Assembly: GCA_946407745.1 (NCBI GenBank)
Contig: CAMJPQ010000017.1
Location: 1 to 53,504 of the forward strand
Origin: an uncultured Clostridia bacterium
GTDB taxonomy: Bacteria; Bacillota; Clostridia; Christensenellales; Aristaeellaceae
Direction of reading: 5' to 3'
Length of the DNA: 53,504 nt
This document shows, piece after piece, positions 15,419 to 24,022 of this stretch; positions within the stretch are counted from its first letter, which is position 1, and each line of letters opens with the position of its first letter. The notes under the pieces are model-generated. The model was not told where the DNA came from, did not search any database, and saw only the letters and a program-made list of their open reading frames with translations. The position numbers and the translations under genes were made by a program.

Positions 15419-17845
15419 TCAGTAATGCGCAATCACCAGCTGAGACCGCAGTTCCTCCGGACTCATTGCGGACAGCGCGCCCTGTCGGGGCAGAGTCACC
15501 TGAACAGGCTGCGCGCCGTGGATGTCGAACCAGTTATCAGAGAAAACCTCGTCGTGGTCCCGCAGCGACAGGCAGACGCTTTTGACAAAGCAGGAGGCAG
15601 TGAACCGCAGCACAAACTGCTCTTCCTCCCCGCTGATTTGCAGGTCGATCTGTGGCGCGATAAAGTCAAACGCTTTGGGCCGCACAAACAGTGTGGTGCC
15701 CGCACTCAGGGTTTCCCCATCCCGGATCAGCGCGTATTCGATGTACCTTGTGCGCCTGTCCCGCATCGCGGCCAGCGCATCGGACAGGTCGAGCCGCAGG
15801 CACTCCACGGCCGTCAGGGCGGGAACGCATACCTGCGCGGAAAACTCCCTCAGTACACAGGCCCGGTTGTCCCGCAGGCGGCAGATGAGCTGCGCGCGCA
15901 CCTCCGCCCGCGTGTCGTTGGTCACATACATGGCAGGGCGGACAGGGTCCGTATCATCGCAGCTGAGCAGCACGGGGGCATAGAAGCGGCGGGCGGCGTA
16001 ATGCAGGCCCTTCCACCGGCCAAAGTAATCAATGCTGCTCCAGGAGATGACGGGATTGGAATCATTCACCTGCCAGTAGGCCGAGCCCATGCAGCGGCCC
16101 CTGGCGCGGCGCATATGCTCCACGTTGGAGCGGATACAGTCCGCCTGCACCAGCTGAGAGCAGTAGATCAGGCGCTCAAAGTCATAGGGATAATTGACCA
16201 TCTGCGCCAGGTAATACATGATCTTTTCATTGCCCTGGGTGCATTTCTGGTGCGCCTCCATCACATGGCCGCACAAATCAAGGTCCCCGTCCCCGGCGAA
16301 AGAGCGCACGGTTTTGATATCCGGCAGGCTTTCAAACCCGTACTCGGAGCAGAAGCGGTAGTAATACTGCCGGAAAGCCTCGATGGGCTTGAAGTTGTGC
16401 CACACGGCCCAGTAGTGCATGTCCCCCGCCTGATTGGAGGAGGAATCGTGAAAGCCGCCGCCGGAGGAGGGCGAGGAGGGCCAGTAGAAGGTTTCCGGTG
16501 CCAGTTCCCGTACAATCTCAGGGATGATTCCCTCAAACAGCTTCAGGTAATCATTCTTCGCCTCCGGATCGTCCGGCAGGCCCCAGCCCTCCCAGGCCGA
16601 TTCGATTTCGTTGTTGCCGCAGAGCAGGCCCAGGCTGGCGTGATTTCGCAGCCGCAGCACACTGTCACGTATTTCCGCCCGCACAGTGGCCTCCATGGCC
16701 GGGGTCAGCCGGTACGCGGAGCAGGCGAACATGAAATCCTGCCAGACGATCAGGCCATTCTCATCGCACCAGTCGTAGAAGGTATCATCTGGATACACTC
16801 CGCCGCCCCACACGCGGATGAAATTGTAGTTCGCCGCCCTGCAGTCCTCCAGCAGGCGCAGCGTCCTCTCCTTCGTGGCGCGGGGAAGGATCTGATCCTC
16901 CGGGATGTAGTTCGCGCCCATGGCGAATACCTTCACCCCATTGTTGATAAAGCAGAATTCTTCGCCCCACGCGTCCTTCTCCTGAGACACCGACAGCGTG
17001 CGCAGCCCCACGCGGCGTGTGAAAACATCCACTGGCGCTCCATCCTTCAGCAGCACCGTGTCACAGGTGTACAGGGGCTGGCCGCCCAGGCCGCGCACCC
17101 ACCACAGCTGCGGGTTTTCGATCCTGATTTCCGCTCTGCCGCCTGTCAGCGGCGCTTCCAGCCGGGTGCCGTCCGGCGCTGTGACGCGGAAGAGCGCTGT
17201 CAGGCCCGGCGTCCAGGCCTCGATGTCCGCCCTGCAGGAAAGCAATACGCTGCCGTTTTCATGGTGCTGTCCATAGTAGGCTGTGCGCACCCGTCCCCCG
17301 GTGAAGCCCAGCAGATAAGCGCCGCGCCAGATGCCCAGGTCGGGCAGCTGAGGGCCCCAGTCCCAGCCGAACATGTAGTGTGCCTTGCGCAGATGCGGAT
17401 AGCCCGCCATTGTAGAGTCCACGCCCCACAGCGGACGCTTCTTCTGCATATCGGCAATGAAGCGGCTGGGGGAAGCGAGCGCGACACGCAGCCGGTTTCC
17501 TTCGGGGCGGACCAGGCTTGTCACATCGTATTCCCATGTGCGGTGCATGTTGTCCGTTTCCCCCAGCAGCGTGCCGTTCAGATACACCTTTCCCAGCGTA
17601 TCAATGCCGTCGAAGCGCAGGATCAGCCGCTCGGCCGGCTGCCCGGTTTCCGGCAGGGCAAACGTCTTTTCAAAGGCGAAATCCCTGTCGCACACGCCGG
17701 TGGCCTCCCACTGGTTTTCACCTGCGTAAGGGTCAGCCAGCGCGCCGGCATTGATCAGCGTGTCATACACAGAGCAGGGCACCTGGCAGGGATAGCTTTT
17801 TTCACCATCCAGCATGGTCCAGTTTTCACGCAGGGAAATCAACAA
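15419..17845 (-). CDS. GH2 beta-mannosidase
   Basis: An 808-residue family 2 glycoside hydrolase with an N-terminal sugar-binding jelly roll, Ig-like domains and a TIM barrel. The motif LRKAHYMFGWDWGP (about 152-165) is characteristic of beta-mannosidases. The acid/base Glu lies in CGNNEIES (Glu413) and the nucleophile in RFCSEYGFES (Glu501). There is no signal peptide, so it acts inside the cell on imported manno-oligosaccharides. I place the start at a TTG (17845) because GAGGTG lies 6 nt upstream and the ATG at 17905 overlaps the -10 element of the only good promoter. It heads a block with the sensor trio and the sugar ABC importer. Confidence 0.9.
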   Translation of the reverse strand: MLISLRENWTMLDGEKSYPCQVPCSVYDTLINAGALADPYAGENQWEATGVCDRDFAFEKTFALPETGQPAERLILRFDGIDTLGKVYLNGTLLGETDNMHRTWEYDVTSLVRPEGNRLRVALASPSRFIADMQKKRPLWGVDSTMAGYPHLRKAHYMFGWDWGPQLPDLGIWRGAYLLGFTGGRVRTAYYGQHHENGSVLLSCRADIEAWTPGLTALFRVTAPDGTRLEAPLTGGRAEIRIENPQLWWVRGLGGQPLYTCDTVLLKDGAPVDVFTRRVGLRTLSVSQEKDAWGEEFCFINNGVKVFAMGANYIPEDQILPRATKERTLRLLEDCRAANYNFIRVWGGGVYPDDTFYDWCDENGLIVWQDFMFACSAYRLTPAMEATVRAEIRDSVLRLRNHASLGLLCGNNEIESAWEGWGLPDDPEAKNDYLKLFEGIIPEIVRELAPETFYWPSSPSSGGGFHDSSSNQAGDMHYWAVWHNFKPIEAFRQYYYRFCSEYGFESLPDIKTVRSFAGDGDLDLCGHVMEAHQKCTQGNEKIMYYLAQMVNYPYDFERLIYCSQLVQADCIRSNVEHMRRARGRCMGSAYWQVNDSNPVISWSSIDYFGRWKGLHYAARRFYAPVLLSCDDTDPVRPAMYVTNDTRAEVRAQLICRLRDNRACVLREFSAQVCVPALTAVECLRLDLSDALAAMRDRRTRYIEYALIRDGETLSAGTTLFVRPKAFDFIAPQIDLQISGEEEQFVLRFTASCFVKSVCLSLRDHDEVFSDNWFDIHGAQPVQVTLPRQGALSAMSPEELRSQLVIAHY

Positions 17846-17903
17846 TGGAAACACCTCTTTCCCGAATTCACCGTTATCATTCCGATTGGTTGTGGCATCA
17901 TGC

Positions 17904-17933
17904 ATTATATATAGAATAAATGTTCATCGTCAA
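17904..17933 (-). promoter_or_regulatory. Promoter of the beta-mannosidase and sensor operon
   Basis: On the minus strand TTGACG (17928-17933) and TATAAT (17904-17909) are separated by 18 bp. The -10 overlaps the in-frame ATG at 17905, so transcripts from here would not carry that codon, which decides the start of the downstream gene. Confidence 0.65.
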
Positions 17934-18204
17934 GTCAGGACAAGTAATAATGAATGAAATGTGCCTTCCTTTGAAGACGGCTGATGCCCCGCGGCAGGGA
18001 TCTGCACACACGCTCAGTGTTCACCGGATCTCACAGTGCATCGGGCTCGGTTCCTGATTGTGATACCGGCACGCCATGGAAAAGCCCTCCACCTTTCGGC
18101 AGAGGGTTGTAGGTGAAGCTTCCCTGATTTGCTGTATGGCATCGCATTGGCCGGAACAGTTTATATGGTCCGCCGGAAGGATTTCTGTCCGGCAGCCTGT
18201 TCCC
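17934..18204 (-). other. Gene-free spacer with weak hairpins
   Basis: No coding frame here has a ribosome-binding site or family resemblance. The minus strand downstream of the LRR protein carries GGAACAG/CTGTTCC around an inner GCCGGA/TCCGGC pair. It also has a small CCCTC/GAGGG hairpin (18085-18106) followed by GCTTTTCC, which may be a weak terminator for the LRR gene. Confidence 0.4.
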
Positions 18205-19563
18205 TCAGGGCTGATCGTACCACACGGTGTACCCATGGGCAATCGCCCAATCCTCCGCGTAGCTTCCGCGCGTGACGATGAACATCACGGGGTTCTCACC
18301 GTCGGCGGACGGGAACGCATCGTCGGCAATTTCCTCTACATTGGACGGGACGCGCACTGCCGAGCCACCCTCCAGGTCCGCGAAGGCCTGGCTTTCGATG
18401 CGAAGAAGGTCCTCCGGCAGGTCCACATCCGTTTCGACGTGCCAGGAGGGATGCAGCGCGGCTTCGGTCAGCGGATCGTTAAGGTCTTCGATGGCCATCG
18501 CGTCCCACTGCGCCTGCGTTCCGAAGAAGCAGACATCTGTCAGGCTGTCACAGCCATAGAAGGCAAACACGCTGATCTGCGTCAGGCCGGCGGGAAGGTA
18601 CACCCGTTTCAGGGCATAGCAGCTGTCGAAGGCGTTGTAGCCGATGCCCGTTACGTTTTCAGGGACAACGACGGACGTGAGGCTCTCGCAGCCACGGAGC
18701 AGCATGGGGGCAATCGCAGTAAGCCCCTGCGGCAGGGTGACAGTCTTGAGAGCGGTGCACCCCTCGAAGGCGCTGTCCTCCAGGACTGTGATCCCAGCGG
18801 GCAGGCTGATGGACTCCAGGCCATTGCAGAACCGGAAGGCGCCGCTGCGGATGGCGGTCACGCTGTCCGGGAGGTCAACGGAGGTAATGCCGTCGCAGGA
18901 GGTGAAGGCATTGACGCCGATGGCTTCCGTACCGGCAGGCACGGCGCATTTCCCAACGGCAAGCCCCTGCGGCCAGCACGCCAGCTCGTTCCCGGCGCGG
19001 TTGTAGAGCAGGCCGCCGCGCATCTCAAGCGCCGCATTGCCTTCGGCCACGGTAATCTGCGTCAGCGCAGCACAGCCGGGGAAGGGGTTGTCCGTCAGAG
19101 CGGTCACATTCTCCGGAATGTGGATCGCCTCGAGCGCTCTGCAGTCGCTGAAGGCCCCCGCGCCGAGGCGGAGGAGACTGCCCGGCAGGGAAACAGAGGT
19201 GAGACCGTCGCAGTTCATGAACGCGGTTTCACCGATGTCGGTGACCCCTTCCGGCACAGTGAAAACTGTGAGTCCGTAGCAGCCGGCAAAGGCCGCTGTG
19301 CCGATCTCGGTGAGCCCCTGCGGCAGAGAAACGGATGTGAGCTCATAGCAGCCCATGAAGGCATTTTCGCCGATGGCGGTCACCGGGCTGCCGCCCAAGG
19401 CCGCGGGCACGATCAGGGCCGTTTCCGAACCATTGTAGGCTGTGATGGTCGCCTTTCCGTTTTCAACAGTGTATTCAAAGTCCCCGGCGTTTTCCGCCAT
19501 AGCAGCCGCTGTGCACAGCAGCAGCACAGCCGCCAACAGGAACGCAAGCCAGCATTTCTTCAT
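18205..19563 (-). CDS. Secreted BspA-like leucine-rich-repeat protein
   Basis: A 452-residue protein with a signal peptide (MKKCWLAFLLAAVLLLCTAA) followed by about a dozen LRR_5 repeats of 21-24 residues with the consensus AFxGCxxLTSVxLPxGLTxIG, for example NAFMGCYELTSVSLPQGLTE. The C-terminus ends in a SYAEDWAIAHGYTVW cap typical of BspA proteins. There is no sortase motif or membrane anchor, so it is secreted or loosely surface-bound. The start at 19563 has GGAGGTG 8 nt upstream; the frame extends 20 codons further without one. BspA proteins mediate adhesion or substrate contact; the role here is unknown. Confidence 0.9.
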   Translation of the reverse strand: MKKCWLAFLLAAVLLLCTAAAMAENAGDFEYTVENGKATITAYNGSETALIVPAALGGSPVTAIGENAFMGCYELTSVSLPQGLTEIGTAAFAGCYGLTVFTVPEGVTDIGETAFMNCDGLTSVSLPGSLLRLGAGAFSDCRALEAIHIPENVTALTDNPFPGCAALTQITVAEGNAALEMRGGLLYNRAGNELACWPQGLAVGKCAVPAGTEAIGVNAFTSCDGITSVDLPDSVTAIRSGAFRFCNGLESISLPAGITVLEDSAFEGCTALKTVTLPQGLTAIAPMLLRGCESLTSVVVPENVTGIGYNAFDSCYALKRVYLPAGLTQISVFAFYGCDSLTDVCFFGTQAQWDAMAIEDLNDPLTEAALHPSWHVETDVDLPEDLLRIESQAFADLEGGSAVRVPSNVEEIADDAFPSADGENPVMFIVTRGSYAEDWAIAHGYTVWYDQP

Positions 19564-19594
19564 TGCCAGCACCTCCATATTCATGATCACAGGA

Positions 19595-19623
19595 ATGATA
19601 CACCTGAAGCGTGCTTTTTTCAA
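19595..19623 (-). promoter_or_regulatory. Promoter of the BspA-like gene
   Basis: TTGAAA (19618-19623) and TATCAT (19595-19600) on the minus strand with a 17-bp spacer, about 30 bp upstream of the start codon. Confidence 0.6.
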
Positions 19624-19748
19624 GCAGCTTCACGCAGGCTGTGAAGGTGCCAACGGGGCTCGTCCCCTGACAGCCCCCGCTGGTTGCTGGACCCAAGGCC
19701 CACAGTAACCCCGGCTGAAATCTTATGCGCACATTTCATATACTCATC

Positions 19749-19777
19749 TTGCCACTTCCCGTGGAAAATGTTAAAAT
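19749..19777 (+). promoter_or_regulatory. Promoter of the beta-helix surface protein
   Basis: TTGCCA (19749-19754), 17-bp spacer, TAAAAT (19772-19777). The transcript would carry a leader of about 180 nt before the ATG at 19967, including an AGCCGGC/GCCGGCT pairing. It is divergent from the BspA-like gene promoter about 130 bp away. Confidence 0.55.
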
Positions 19778-19966
19778 TAAAATGGATTTTTATATCCGGA
19801 AAGGGGTTGACAGGGATGCTGCGCCGTGCCACATTCAAACAACCGGGCGGCATCACTGTGCCTTTTCTCCACATGGCTGTTTTTATGAGCCGGCAGGCAA
19901 AATGATGCGGAGATCGTTCCGTCAGCCGGCTTTAGCTTACCCATCATCCAACGGAAGGAGATTCCT

Positions 19967-22900
19967 ATGAAAAAGCGTCTGATGCTCCTCACCGTCCTCA
20001 TCCTGTGCCTGTGTGCCCTGCTTGTGTGCGGGGGTGCGCTGGCGGATACGTATTCCGTCACGGTGGCAAACTACGCGGAGGTGCGGCAGTACTGCCAGTC
20101 GTTTGCCTTATTCATCGACAGCGAAATCTTCGAGAACCAGAGTGCCATCGGCATTGACACCTTTGCCTTTCCCTCGGCGCGAATCGGCGTCCGGATCGTT
20201 CCGAACCCGGACTGCGGTGTGGAATCCGTCAAGTTCAGGGAAGACGGCTCCTATACGAAAACCTCCACGCTTTATCGGGATGATGAGACCGGGGAAGTGA
20301 CTGCCTATTTTGACCTGCCCATGGCCAACATGACGGTGACCGTCACGATGGCGCACCCGACTGTCACCACCTACAAGGTGGAAGGCTCCTTCCTGCACTG
20401 TGACGTAAGCCTGTCCGACTGCGAGCAGACAGGCACCGATGACTTCTATGCGGAGGCGGGGAAGACCATCACGATAACCGCTTCCCCCATCGAAGGGCAC
20501 GATATAGACAGCATGTTCTATACGACCCTGAACAACCCGGTCCCCCAGACGGTCGCCTTCACGGTCGGCGCGGACGGCACGGCCACCGGGTCCTTCACCA
20601 TGCCCGCGGATCAGGTTTACCTGTCGGTGACGGCGGTCCAGCCACCGGTGCCCTACATCAGCTATGATGAGAACGGCGTCTCCCTCGGGTCCCGGGACTG
20701 CATGTCCTATACGATCGTCACAGGCGGGAATGCGGACTATTACGACATGGATCCCGGCCACGGCTGGTATGTGGTGCAGGGCAATGTCACCATGGGCAGC
20801 GACACCACCATCCGCGTCACCGGCAATGTCAACCTGATCCTCTGCGACGGGGCGACACTGAACGCAAACGACGGCATCTACATCATGCAGGGCAGCAGCC
20901 TGTCCATCTACGGGCAGAGCGCGGGCACAGGCAAACTGATCGCGAAGCCTGAGAGCGGCCCCGGCATCGGCGGCATGGCGGACACAGTGGGTGGCAGCCT
21001 GTATGTGCACGGCGGCGTGATCGATGCCAGGGGCGGCACCAACGCGGCGGGCATCGGCGGCGGCAATCACAATAGCGGCTATCAGAACATCGTCATCTAT
21101 GGCGGCAATGTGACGGCCCAGGGCGGCTCCAGCGGCGCGGGCATCGGCAAGGGTCAGCAGAACAGCCCCTCTGACTGCGGCCTGATCGCGATCTACGGCG
21201 GCACCGTGACCGCCACCGGCGGCCCATACGCCGCGGGCATCGGCGGCAGTGAGGACCGGGACGGCGGCACCATCCGCATCTACGGCGGAAAGGTGAAGGC
21301 TACCGGCGGCCACGACGGTGCAGGCATCGGCGGCGGTGAGATGGGCACCGGCGGCAACATCGCCATCTACGGTGGAACAGTCGAAAGCCAGGGCGGCGAA
21401 AACGGCGCGGGCATCGGCGGCGGCGAAAAAAGCAGCGGCGGCACGATCGCCATCCATGGCGGCAATGTTACCGGCTCTGGCGGCCCGGATGGCGCAGGCA
21501 TCGGCGGCGGAAAAAAGGGGTCTTCGGGTCAGATTACCATCGATGCCGGCACCGTGCACGCCAATGCGGTCATCCGCTTTATGATCTCGTCGGGCAATGC
21601 GTCAGGAGAATATGAAGTCACGACATATGGTGCAGGCATCGGCGGCGGCGAGCAGGGCGGCGTAGACAGTATCACCATCAGCGGCGGCCACGTCATCGCC
21701 AAAGCAGGTGACGAAGGAGCAGGCACCGCCATCGGCTCGGGCGCAGGTGAAGCATGCGGCGGAAGTATCACCATCAGCGGCGGGACCGTTGAAGCTACGG
21801 CGTATGGCGGAGCTGCTATCGGCTCCGGCCGCGAGGACGATCTCACCGGCACGATCACGATTACCAATGGCACAGTGACGGCGACTTCCGCCATCGGCTC
21901 TGGCATCGGCGCGGGCGGAGGCGGCAACTTCAAAGGCACTGTCCGCATCAACGGCGGCATTGTCCGTGCTGCTTCCACCGGTCGAAGCGCGGGAATCGGC
22001 GCGGGAGCGGAGTTCACCCTGGGCGAAGGCGGCGAGAACGAAGGCACCATCGAAATCACCGGCGGCACGGTCATCGCCTCCTCCTCCAGCCAAGGCAACG
22101 GGCGGGCCATCGGCCGGGGCAACGGCGGCGACAAGGAAGGCACCCTGATCCTGGGCGACATGATGAGCGTCATGGCCAGCAACGATCCCGGCGGCGCTGA
22201 CGCGGTAACAGCCGCTGTGTCGGAGCGTGTCAGCGTATGCCGCAAACATTATGCCAGGATCGAAGCCTGTGAGCACAGCGGAAAAGACTATACCCTGCCG
22301 CCGGACGACGCGGAGGCGGAGAATAGCCACATCTGGCACTGCCTGCACTGCAAGGCGGAAGGCTCCGAGGCCCACCACTTTGTCCCCCTGGGTGAAAAGC
22401 AGCACTGCGAGAATTGCGGCTATACCGGCTACAAGGTAACCGTCACCTACGAGGCCGGGAGCACCCACGCGGAGGGCGCCATGGACCCCGATATCTACGC
22501 CGGAGGCACCGCGCATCCTGCCGCAGCCTGCGAATTCACCTTCAACGGATACGAATTCAACGGATGGCAGGTCAAGAATACCGATGTGATCCTGGCCACG
22601 GCAGAGGAATACACGTTCAACAACGATACCACCCTGATCGCCACCTGGCGCAACAGCTGGACTGATCTGCAGACCAGAATCGACAGCGCGCCAAACGGCG
22701 CGGTCATCGTGCTGGACGACGCCGTCACCTCCAGCGATTATGACGTCTGCCTGACCATTCCCGACAACAAAAGCATCACCCTGGACCTGAACGGGCATAC
22801 CCTTGCCCGAGTCTGCGCAGGCCCCAAAGACGCAGGTTACGTGCTTTACAATTCTGGCTATCTGACTATCACCGACAGCGTGGGGGACGGCGTCATCACC

Positions 22901-23761
22901 GGCGGCAAATCCTCGACCAACTGGGGAGCTGGCGGCATCCTGAGCTATGGCACGCTGACCATCACAGGCGGCACCATCACCGGCAATGAGAGTACAAGCG
23001 GTGCCGGCGCCATCAAAAACTTTGGCACGCTGAACCTGAGCGGCGGCACCATCACCGGCAACGTGAGCGGCGGGATGGGCGGCGGGATCTTTAACTACGG
23101 CACGCTGAACCTGAGCGGCGGCACGGTGACCGGGAATACCGCGGCGAGCTATGGCGGCGGGATCTATGCTTTAGGGAAAAGTACCGTCAACCTTTCCGGT
23201 GCCCCGGTCGTCACGGGAAACACTTCCGGCAGCCTGGGCGAGAACAACCTGCACGTGGGCAGGGATGACAACAGAACCGCGACCGTCAAAGCCTCGAATC
23301 TCGCAGAGGGGATTCAGGTCGGGCTTTCCGGCACAGAGATTCCCGCAGTCAAAGCGCCCGTGACGCTCGTCACCGGCACGGCGGACAGCACGGCAGGCCT
23401 TTTCAGCGATAAAGAAGACTATCTGCTGCTGATCCGGGACAACACGTGGATACTCTGTCTCAACCTCCCGTTCGACAACCCGGACTTCACCCTGCCGACC
23501 GGCCTGACCGCAGTGGAGGCCGAAGCCTTCGAGGGCGCGGCGATGACGATGGTATCCGTTCCGGAGAATTGTTCCTCCATCGGCGATCACGCCTTCCGAA
23601 ACTGCCCGAACCTGACGCAGATCCGCATCCCCGCGGGCTGCGCACTGGGCGAGGATGTGTTCGACGGCTGCACGCTGGTGTACGTGTTCGGCACAGTGGG
23701 CAGCCCGGCGGAGACATACTGCCTGAGCCATGACAACTGTGTGTTTGTGGCTGAAAACTGA
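19967..23761 (+). CDS. Large secreted beta-helix repeat protein with a C-terminal LRR_5 module
   Basis: A 1264-residue exported protein: signal peptide (about 1-26), an N-terminal beta-rich region to about 230, then about 13 glycine-rich repeats (about 310-740) built on GAGIGGG plus a strand such as IAIYGGTVTATGG, a likely right-handed beta-helix. A linker with two CxxC pairs (WHCLHC, CENCGY) and an InlB-like segment (EFNGWQVKN to IATW) follows. A second helix region holds GTLNLSGGTITGN repeats, and the last 80 residues are an LRR_5/BspA module (SIGDHAFRNCPNLTQIRIP). GGAAGGAG precedes the ATG. No LPxTG anchor is present. Function unknown; such folds often bind polysaccharide. Confidence 0.85.
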   Translation: MKKRLMLLTVLILCLCALLVCGGALADTYSVTVANYAEVRQYCQSFALFIDSEIFENQSAIGIDTFAFPSARIGVRIVPNPDCGVESVKFREDGSYTKTSTLYRDDETGEVTAYFDLPMANMTVTVTMAHPTVTTYKVEGSFLHCDVSLSDCEQTGTDDFYAEAGKTITITASPIEGHDIDSMFYTTLNNPVPQTVAFTVGADGTATGSFTMPADQVYLSVTAVQPPVPYISYDENGVSLGSRDCMSYTIVTGGNADYYDMDPGHGWYVVQGNVTMGSDTTIRVTGNVNLILCDGATLNANDGIYIMQGSSLSIYGQSAGTGKLIAKPESGPGIGGMADTVGGSLYVHGGVIDARGGTNAAGIGGGNHNSGYQNIVIYGGNVTAQGGSSGAGIGKGQQNSPSDCGLIAIYGGTVTATGGPYAAGIGGSEDRDGGTIRIYGGKVKATGGHDGAGIGGGEMGTGGNIAIYGGTVESQGGENGAGIGGGEKSSGGTIAIHGGNVTGSGGPDGAGIGGGKKGSSGQITIDAGTVHANAVIRFMISSGNASGEYEVTTYGAGIGGGEQGGVDSITISGGHVIAKAGDEGAGTAIGSGAGEACGGSITISGGTVEATAYGGAAIGSGREDDLTGTITITNGTVTATSAIGSGIGAGGGGNFKGTVRINGGIVRAASTGRSAGIGAGAEFTLGEGGENEGTIEITGGTVIASSSSQGNGRAIGRGNGGDKEGTLILGDMMSVMASNDPGGADAVTAAVSERVSVCRKHYARIEACEHSGKDYTLPPDDAEAENSHIWHCLHCKAEGSEAHHFVPLGEKQHCENCGYTGYKVTVTYEAGSTHAEGAMDPDIYAGGTAHPAAACEFTFNGYEFNGWQVKNTDVILATAEEYTFNNDTTLIATWRNSWTDLQTRIDSAPNGAVIVLDDAVTSSDYDVCLTIPDNKSITLDLNGHTLARVCAGPKDAGYVLYNSGYLTITDSVGDGVITGGKSSTNWGAGGILSYGTLTITGGTITGNESTSGAGAIKNFGTLNLSGGTITGNVSGGMGGGIFNYGTLNLSGGTVTGNTAASYGGGIYALGKSTVNLSGAPVVTGNTSGSLGENNLHVGRDDNRTATVKASNLAEGIQVGLSGTEIPAVKAPVTLVTGTADSTAGLFSDKEDYLLLIRDNTWILCLNLPFDNPDFTLPTGLTAVEAEAFEGAAMTMVSVPENCSSIGDHAFRNCPNLTQIRIPAGCALGEDVFDGCTLVYVFGTVGSPAETYCLSHDNCVFVAEN
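20990..22125 (+). repeat. Degenerate in-frame tandem repeat coding for the beta-helix
   Basis: About 13 units of roughly 80-110 bp, each carrying a variant of GCGGGCATCGGCGGCGG and a strand-coding GGCGGCACCGTGACC. Most units are near 34 codons in the first half and vary in the second. The repeats remain in frame throughout, which favours selection on the protein fold. The array is a plausible site for copy-number change by recombination. Confidence 0.75.
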
Positions 23762-23770
23762 AGCAGTGTA

Positions 23771-23830
23771 CAGCCAGCAGAAGGGCCGCTCCCGGCATTG
23801 TGGGGCGGCCCTGATTCTTGCTGTGGCTGT
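23771..23830 (+). terminator. Long hairpin after the beta-helix gene
   Basis: The core stem AGGGCCGC/GCGGCCCT (23782-23789 with 23805-23812) extends outward through an imperfect CAGCCA..TGGCTG pairing. The trailing T content is modest (GATTCTTG), so it may act as terminator or 3'-end protector. Confidence 0.55.
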
Positions 23831-24022
23831 ATCATGCCGAAAAGGATTCCCGCTTTCCGCCTGGCAGGCACGGCAGCCGGTGCAGCCGGGATGACGTGTT
23901 GACTGCGTTGCGTGAAGGGCTCCCTGTGCAAATCTGAAATTGTGATGGAAAAGAGCGGAAAATTATGGTATGCTTTCCGCAATGAACCGATGAGCTGCAT
24001 CGTCGCTACCGGAGGTGAGCCG

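Noticed and set aside
14861-17914. A 1017-codon plus-strand frame opposite the beta-mannosidase
   Set aside because: It is the GC-skewed antisense shadow of the GH2 gene, rich in Arg, His, Gln and Ala, with no family motif or ribosome-binding site. The minus-strand frame has clear catalytic motifs.
20990-22125. CRISPR-like array in the repeat-rich segment
   Set aside because: Repeats are degenerate, in frame, of variable length and encode a glycine-rich protein; no uniform repeat-spacer pattern.
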